A DNA stretch of 64,000 bases from Candidatus Peregrinibacteria bacterium (GTDB lineage: Bacteria > Patescibacteriota > Gracilibacteria > CAIRYL01 > GCA-016699755). Shown here one piece after another: positions 59,688-64,000 of the stretch (its first letter is position 1; each line of letters begins with the position of its first letter). The DNA lies in assembly GCA_016699755.1 (NCBI GenBank), contig CP065009.1, forward strand, positions 1,364,001-1,428,000, in the 5' to 3' direction. The notes under the pieces were generated by a model that searched no databases, had not been told where the DNA came from, and worked only from the letters and a program-made list of their open reading frames with translations. Made by a program: the position numbers and the translations under genes.

Positions 59688-60713
59688 CTACAAATATTGC
59701 TCCTTGTTTTCGGCATGCTCCTCCATGGTGGTGGCGTAATATATATTTCCTTTCATATCGTGAAGATAATACCAATATGAGCTTTCCTCAGGGTTTGCCG
59801 CGGCGAGAATGGACGAAAGCCCTGGGTTACAAATTGCCCCAGGAGGAAGTCCCTTGACCGCTCGTGTATTCCATGGATTTTTTGATTGCAGATCATCTAT
59901 GGTAAGCGCTTCTGTCTTTTTTCCTGTGGCATATCTTGTAGTGGCATCTGCTCCCAAAAGCCAATCGTTATCGAGGCGTTTCCAGAGGATTCCCGAGATT
60001 ATCGGGCGTTCCTCATCTCCCCTCGATTCTTTCTCGAGAATAGACGCCATTTTTAAAATTTCCCATCCGTTTCGACTGCTTGTTCCAAAGATAGTTTTCG
60101 TTCGCTCATCAAACGTGCGGAGAAGCCTTCTCGCAAATGCTTCTGCTGAAAAATTTTCGGGATTTACAAAATAAGTGTCAGGAAAAAAGAATCCTTCTCG
60201 GAGCTTTGGATCTGCTGGCAAGAAAGGAAAATCAGAAAAATCACATGTCCTTACGCACTCCAGAAAAGCTCCTTTGGGAGCAAGAGAAAATTCTGCTAAA
60301 CGAGCATCAATATCGGCGTTGGTAAACCCTTCAGGAATAGTAAAAGAAATTTCTTGAGATACTGCTTTTGTGAGGAGCTCCGTAAGGGCAGGAATGGGCA
60401 GATTTTTTGGAAGATAAAATGTTCCTGCTTGAATATTTTCAGCAACCCCCGATCTTTTTGCATAACGCAAAAATGCCCAAGAGGAAGAGATGAGTCCCTC
60501 TTCCTGAAGACGAATACTCATATTTGGAAGTGATTCTCCTTTTTCCACTGTAAAAGGAAAAACAGCATCAGAGCTTTCTGGAGATTTGGCAATAAGCATT
60601 CGATACTGTACTTCTTGCGCTATAAAAAGAGCACCCATAACAAATATAATGGCGATCATTGTCTTAATGCGCAGACTCATTTTTTGCCGCTGAATATGCT
60701 TTTGAGAAAACAT
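59688..60713 (-). CDS. mltG: Endolytic murein transglycosylase MltG
   Basis: The 341-residue membrane-anchored lytic enzyme cuts nascent glycan strands. It has one N-terminal helix (TMIAIIFVMGALFIAQEV) and an LysM-like region (VEKGESLPNMSIRLQEEGLI). The YceG domain shows EGFTNADIDARL, REGFFFPDTYFV, ASILEKESRGDEERPIISG with the catalytic Glu, ADATTRYATGK and NPWNTRAVKGLPPGAICNPG. The ATG at 60713 is 3 bp after ybaB; the ATG at 60680 is an alternative. It probably works with the penicillin-binding protein to set glycan length. Confidence 0.95.
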   Translation of the reverse strand: MFSQKHIQRQKMSLRIKTMIAIIFVMGALFIAQEVQYRMLIAKSPESSDAVFPFTVEKGESLPNMSIRLQEEGLISSSWAFLRYAKRSGVAENIQAGTFYLPKNLPIPALTELLTKAVSQEISFTIPEGFTNADIDARLAEFSLAPKGAFLECVRTCDFSDFPFLPADPKLREGFFFPDTYFVNPENFSAEAFARRLLRTFDERTKTIFGTSSRNGWEILKMASILEKESRGDEERPIISGILWKRLDNDWLLGADATTRYATGKKTEALTIDDLQSKNPWNTRAVKGLPPGAICNPGLSSILAAANPEESSYWYYLHDMKGNIYYATTMEEHAENKEQYL

Positions 60714-60716
60714 GGA

Positions 60717-61010
60717 TTATGCATTGGGAAGTCCCATATTGCCCATGAGCGGTTTCATTTTTTCGGCGGCAATTTCTTGTGCTTTTTTTTGAGCACGTTC
60801 AAGTGCAATCTTGAGATTTTTTTCAATACGCCTCTTATTCTCGGGAGCCAAAATGGCATCGTCAAATTCAACAGAAACCACATCTTGTGCGGCATTGACA
60901 ACTACCAAAACTCCATCTTCTTCTGCTTCTATTTCAATTTCTTTGAGCTTTTTTTTGAGTTCTTTTGCTTTTTTTTGCATCTGGTACATATCTTTCATTT
61001 GTCCGAACAT
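60717..61010 (-). CDS. ybaB: YbaB/EbfC-family nucleoid-associated protein
   Basis: The 97-residue protein starts MFGQMKDMYQMQKKAKELKK, the family's helical N-terminus, then a beta segment VVVNAAQDVVSVEFDDAIL and a long helix (KKAQEIAAEKMKPLMGNMGL). YbaB dimers bind DNA and often sit beside recR and dnaX, which are absent here. The frame is open upstream to 61070, but homology begins at 61010. It heads a minus-strand run with mltG and the large envelope gene. Confidence 0.9.
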   Translation of the reverse strand: MFGQMKDMYQMQKKAKELKKKLKEIEIEAEEDGVLVVVNAAQDVVSVEFDDAILAPENKRRIEKNLKIALERAQKKAQEIAAEKMKPLMGNMGLPNA

Positions 61011-61251
61011 AAGTTTTTCAGAGAAAGAAAATTTCTCAAAGAGTGTGCCAAAGGAAAAACAAAGGAGCAAGAAGACTCACGCAAGAAATCACCTTATCTA
61101 AGGTTTTTTGGATCACAAATAGCTGAGTCATTTTCAGAGATTTTGTCTGTAGAATATCATGTTTTTGCATTAGGAAAATGACGATTGGGAAACAGTATAT
61201 TCTCATCAATATCAAAAAAATGTATTGTCTTTCTGAATCGCATTTTTATAT

Positions 61252-62307
61252 ATGACCGACCAAGAAATTCGACAGCTTCTTTCTGTTCGAGGAGAAGAGC
61301 AAAAAAAGCTTTTTGCTCGGGCAGATACTGTTCGACGAGAATCTATTGGGGAGGAGGTCTATTTTCGGGGAATTATTGAGTTTTCGAACATCTGCGAAAA
61401 AAACTGTTTTTACTGCGGTATTCGCCGAGACAACACTAAAACAGAGCGATTTCGCATGACGCATGAAGAAGTTGATCAGTGTCTTCGTTTCATCGACAAA
61501 TCACAATATGGATCAGTAGTGCTTCAGTCTGGCGAGCTTACGTCAAGAAGTGCGCTCGATTTTGTGCTTCAGATCCTGAAAAACATTCGAAAAGATTTTC
61601 CAGAAATGGGTATTACACTTTCGCTTGGCGAACTTCCAAAAGAATTTTATAAAGAACTCAAGGAGGCGGGCGCAGATCGTTATCTCCTTCGCATCGAGAC
61701 TTCAAATCCAGAGCTTTATCGCAAACTTCATCCTGCAGATCATCTGTTTGAAAGACGAAAGCAGTGTCTCCTCGATCTCAAGGAACTCGGGTTTCAGGTA
61801 GGAACGGGAAACATGGTGGGAGTTCCCGAACAAACGATGGATGATCTTGTGAATGATCTTCGATTTTTTCAAGAACTCGATACCGATATGTTTGGGCTTG
61901 GTCCGTATGTTTTTCATGAAGATACGCCACTCGGAACTCCAGAAATGAAAGAATGGTGGAAGAAAAAGAAGCATGATATTTTGGATACAACTCTTAATTT
62001 TATTGCAGTGCTCCGTCTTTTAATGCCAACAGTAAATATTGCTACCGCTACTGCGCTCGAAGCCATTCATCCTCGTGGTAGAATTTACGCCCTACAAGCA
62101 GGAGCAAACGTTTTTATGCCAAGTGTGACTCCCGTGGAATATCGCGGGCTTTACCTTCTCTATCAAAACAAACCTTGTGTGGATGAAAAAGCAGATCAGT
62201 GTTCAGGGTGTTCGGTCGCAAAAGTGAAATCCGCAGGGCTTATTCCTGCTCTTGGAAAACGCGGAGACGCACAACATTTTTCTCAACGAAACCGTGGTAA
62301 AACGTGA
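61252..62307 (+). CDS. hydE: [FeFe]-hydrogenase maturase HydE (radical SAM)
   Basis: The 351-residue radical SAM enzyme has IIEFSNICEKNCFYCGIRR with the CxxxCxxC cluster motif, VLQSGELTSRSALDF, LRIETSNPELYRKLHP, GTGNMVGVPEQTMDDLVND and MFGLGPYVFHEDTPLGT. ATATALEAIHPRGR and NVFMPSVTPVEYRGLY are typical of HydE. A Cys cluster near the C-terminus (DQCSGCSVAK) fits its second, dispensable Fe-S site. HydE helps make the diiron dithiolate unit of the H-cluster. It overlaps hydF. HydG and a hydrogenase are not seen here, so they should lie nearby outside the window. Confidence 0.92.
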   Translation: MTDQEIRQLLSVRGEEQKKLFARADTVRRESIGEEVYFRGIIEFSNICEKNCFYCGIRRDNTKTERFRMTHEEVDQCLRFIDKSQYGSVVLQSGELTSRSALDFVLQILKNIRKDFPEMGITLSLGELPKEFYKELKEAGADRYLLRIETSNPELYRKLHPADHLFERRKQCLLDLKELGFQVGTGNMVGVPEQTMDDLVNDLRFFQELDTDMFGLGPYVFHEDTPLGTPEMKEWWKKKKHDILDTTLNFIAVLRLLMPTVNIATATALEAIHPRGRIYALQAGANVFMPSVTPVEYRGLYLLYQNKPCVDEKADQCSGCSVAKVKSAGLIPALGKRGDAQHFSQRNRGKT

Positions 62308-63565
62308 AGAACGAAACATCATTGGTATTGTTGGCAGAACAAACGCCGGAAAATCGAGTTTGCTCAATCTTCTAAGTGGGCAAGAGCACTACGCTATTAC
62401 CGATAGTACCCCCGGAACTACTGCCGATACAGTAACCACTATCATGGAAGTTCATGGGCTAGGACCATGTAAAATTTTAGATACCGCTGGAGTAGACGAA
62501 TATTCTGAACTGGGTGAAAAAAAACGGAAAAAATCATACGAAGCATTAGAAGAAGCCGATCTTGTTCTAGTGGTTGTTGACGCAGGGCGCGCCCAAAAAG
62601 ACGGAGTGAAAATTGAAAAAGAACTTATTGAGCACGCAAAAGAGCGCGGAAAGCAGGTGCTTCTCGTATGGAATACTTTTCAAAATAGCCAAGAAGCCTC
62701 CCCAAAAACACAAGAAAAAGAACTCGGTGTTCCAGGAATTTTTCTCTCGGCAAACGATTTTTCAGAGCAGAGTCGGCTTGCCGATTTTTTGAAAGAGCAT
62801 TTCGAGGTACCCAATCGAGACATCGACCTCCTTCCTAATCTTTCAGAAAAAGGAGTTGTGCTCCTTATTATTCCCATGGATGAAGAAACGCCAACACTTC
62901 GACTTCTCCGTCCGCAAGACATGGCGATGGAACGGCTTCTCAGAAACTTCGTTACGCCAGTGCTTTTTCGACTTCATCTCGGCAAAGCACGTAGTGATAA
63001 TGCGAATGAGGTTCAAGAAGAACAAGCACGATTTTCAGGGCTCATTCAATTTCTGAAGAATGCCCCAGAAGGACTGCAGCTTATTATCACCGATAGCCAA
63101 GCATTTGATATTGTTGCAAAATGGGTTCCACAGGAAATTCCTCTTACTTCCTTTTCCGTTATGATGGCGCACTATATGGCGTGTGGAGAAATGGATTTCC
63201 TCCTCAAAAGCGTAAATGCCATGGACCTTTTGGAAGATGGCGATACAGTGCTTATCGCCGAATCATGTAACCACAATCGAAAATGTGACGATATTGGCAC
63301 CGTACAAATTCCGCGGATTATTAAAGAAAAAACTGGAAAAGACGTACAGTTCGAATTTGCATTTGGACGCACATTTCCCGAAGATCTTTCGTCGTACAAA
63401 ATGGTTATCCACTGTGGCTCGTGTATGACCGATCGGCAAAAGTTTTTTCGAAGAATTCGCATTGCCGAAGAACAAGGAATTCCTCTGACGAATTACGGAT
63501 TTTTTCTCGCCTACGCACAAAATCCCGAAACGCTTGTAAGAGTGACGAAGTTCTTTCTGAAGTAG
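62294..63565 (+). CDS. hydF: [FeFe]-hydrogenase maturase HydF (GTPase scaffold)
   Basis: The 423-residue protein starts best at the GTG at 62294 (VVKREERNIIGIVGRTNAGK); the TTG at 62252 is an alternative. The GTPase domain has GRTNAGKSSLLNLLSGQ (G1), TPGTTADTVT (G2) and ILDTAGVDEYSELG (G3). A middle dimerisation domain with PMDEETPTLRLLRPQDMAM follows, then the Fe-S scaffold with ESCNHNRKCDDIG (CxH) and VIHCGSCMTDR (HCxxC), the expected cluster ligands. HydF receives the diiron unit and passes it to the hydrogenase. The start overlaps the hydE stop by 14 bp, so the two are made together. Confidence 0.94.
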   Translation: MVKREERNIIGIVGRTNAGKSSLLNLLSGQEHYAITDSTPGTTADTVTTIMEVHGLGPCKILDTAGVDEYSELGEKKRKKSYEALEEADLVLVVVDAGRAQKDGVKIEKELIEHAKERGKQVLLVWNTFQNSQEASPKTQEKELGVPGIFLSANDFSEQSRLADFLKEHFEVPNRDIDLLPNLSEKGVVLLIIPMDEETPTLRLLRPQDMAMERLLRNFVTPVLFRLHLGKARSDNANEVQEEQARFSGLIQFLKNAPEGLQLIITDSQAFDIVAKWVPQEIPLTSFSVMMAHYMACGEMDFLLKSVNAMDLLEDGDTVLIAESCNHNRKCDDIGTVQIPRIIKEKTGKDVQFEFAFGRTFPEDLSSYKMVIHCGSCMTDRQKFFRRIRIAEEQGIPLTNYGFFLAYAQNPETLVRVTKFFLK

Positions 63566-63610
63566 ATCCTATTCTTGCACCCTTTCCGCTTTCCCTGCAT
63601 AATCTCTTTC

Positions 63611-63901
63611 GTGAATGAAGCAGAAAAAACAAGTGGCAAACTCAAAAAATTTCGGAAGAGAATTGATAAGGTTCTCATTGGTTTTGTGGTTGGTGGTGCG
63701 GTTGGTTCCATTTTGGGAATGACATTTTCCCCAAAATCGGGGAAAGAAACGCAAAAAATTCTTACGGATAAAAACCGAGAAACTTGGGAACGGATTTCGG
63801 ACATTTTAGAAGAGCAGAAAAAACAAAAAAAACAGGGTATTTGGCATATGCTTCACAATTTCTTTGTCAAAAAACGTAATGGAGGAGGTACGGAAGATTG
63901 A
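63611..63901 (+). CDS. YtxH-like membrane-anchored protein
   Basis: The 96-residue protein (start GTG at 63611) has a charged N-terminus (EAEKTSGKLKKFRKRIDK), one membrane segment with the YtxH pattern (LIGFVVGGAVGSILGMTFSP followed by KSGKETQK) and a Lys-rich helical tail. YtxH proteins are linked to stress in Firmicutes; the function is unknown. It lies 45 bp after hydF and overlaps the aroA start by 13 bp, so it seems to be part of the same transcript. Confidence 0.75.
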   Translation: MNEAEKTSGKLKKFRKRIDKVLIGFVVGGAVGSILGMTFSPKSGKETQKILTDKNRETWERISDILEEQKKQKKQGIWHMLHNFFVKKRNGGGTED

Positions 63902-64000
63902 GCCGTTTTCTCACGGAGCATTTGGAACGGTTTATATTCCGGGGAGTAAATCGCTTACTAACCGTGCGCTTTTGCTGTGTGCATTGGCAGACGGAAAAAG
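63889..64000 (+). CDS. aroA: 3-phosphoshikimate 1-carboxyvinyltransferase (EPSP synthase), 5' part only
   Basis: The frame from the ATG at 63889 runs to the window edge (37 codons) and reads MEEVRKIEPFSHGAFGTVYI, then PGSKSLTNRALLLCALADGK. The PGSKSxTNRALLLAAL motif is the N-terminal signature of EPSP synthase, which joins shikimate-3-phosphate and PEP on the way to chorismate. Chorismate would feed the trp genes at 23-25 kb. Only the start is visible. Confidence 0.9.

Noticed and set aside
1..64000. UGA read as glycine (Gracilibacteria code)
   Set aside because: TGA ends well-conserved proteins at the expected length, and no conserved gene has in-frame TGA.
1..64000. CRISPR array
   Set aside because: No regularly spaced direct repeats were seen; the only exact repeat pair noted inside a gene is coding.

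Overview
The window looks like a chromosomal segment of a small-genome bacterium of the Candidate Phyla Radiation (Patescibacteria), most plausibly near Candidatus Peregrinibacteria. That placement is inference from the gene set: a stand-alone Elp3, VirB4- and VirD4-like ATPases beside rpsA, very large secreted proteins with GWI repeats, dense packing with 1-4 bp gaps and overlaps, and few pathway operons. TGA is used as a normal stop (for example rpsB, tgt and the YtxH-like gene), so the UGA-glycine code of Gracilibacteria does not apply. Most genes lack a Shine-Dalgarno sequence. Several good promoters (TTGnnn, 16-18 bp, TAnnnT) sit almost on the start codon, which points to leaderless or very short-leader mRNAs.

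Layout. 1-4.9 kb (minus): trigger factor (cut by the window edge), a class A penicillin-binding protein with Ig-like tail domains, and an LRV-repeat lipoprotein. 5.1-6.2 kb: class I ribonucleotide reductase small subunit. 6.2-11.8 kb (minus): a giant secreted repeat protein. 12.1-15.5 kb: rpsB, a membrane protein, tsf and homoserine dehydrogenase in one tight operon. 15.5-20.2 kb: cupin, Na+/Ca2+ exchanger, YjbQ protein, a decayed alpha/beta hydrolase, a small membrane protein, rsmI and a 3D-domain cell-wall protein. 20.2-22.3 kb (minus): an aminotransferase and malate dehydrogenase. 22.6-23.0 kb: a promoter-to-terminator unit of about 370 nt with no credible protein but strong hairpins, the best candidate for an undescribed structured RNA. 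23.0-25.5 kb (minus): trpD and a trpC-trpF fusion. 25.6-27.8 kb: ferritin and Elp3.

27.9-30.8 kb is an accessory cluster of unrecognised secreted proteins, a peptidoglycan-binding-domain protein and a zinc-ribbon protein, ending in a palindromic repeat element. 30.8-35.7 kb: 6-phosphogluconolactonase, VanW-like protein, exonuclease III, an alkyltransferase-like protein and ribosomal protein S1. 35.9-40.6 kb: two conjugation-type ATPases. 40.6-43.3 kb differs in base composition and looks imported: decayed coding scraps, an IS1595-type transposase fragment between inverted repeats, then an overlapping pair of a B12-binding-type radical SAM protein and a divergent Fe-S uracil-DNA-glycosylase-like protein. 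It ends at tRNA-Gly, and a 10-bp copy of the tRNA 3' end lies at the far side.

43.4-64 kb is mostly housekeeping: ychF, tgt, a SerB-like phosphatase, lipoprotein, MoxR plus a transglutaminase-type membrane protein, a VirB2-like small membrane protein, prs, murC with an ECF-type sigma factor, efp, a 1221-residue envelope protein, mltG, ybaB, then hydE-hydF ([FeFe]-hydrogenase maturation), a YtxH-like protein and the start of aroA. Envelope building (PBP, MurC, MltG, VanW-like, 3D-domain and transglutaminase proteins) is the dominant theme. Several biosynthetic and redox genes appear without their usual partners, which may lie outside the window.
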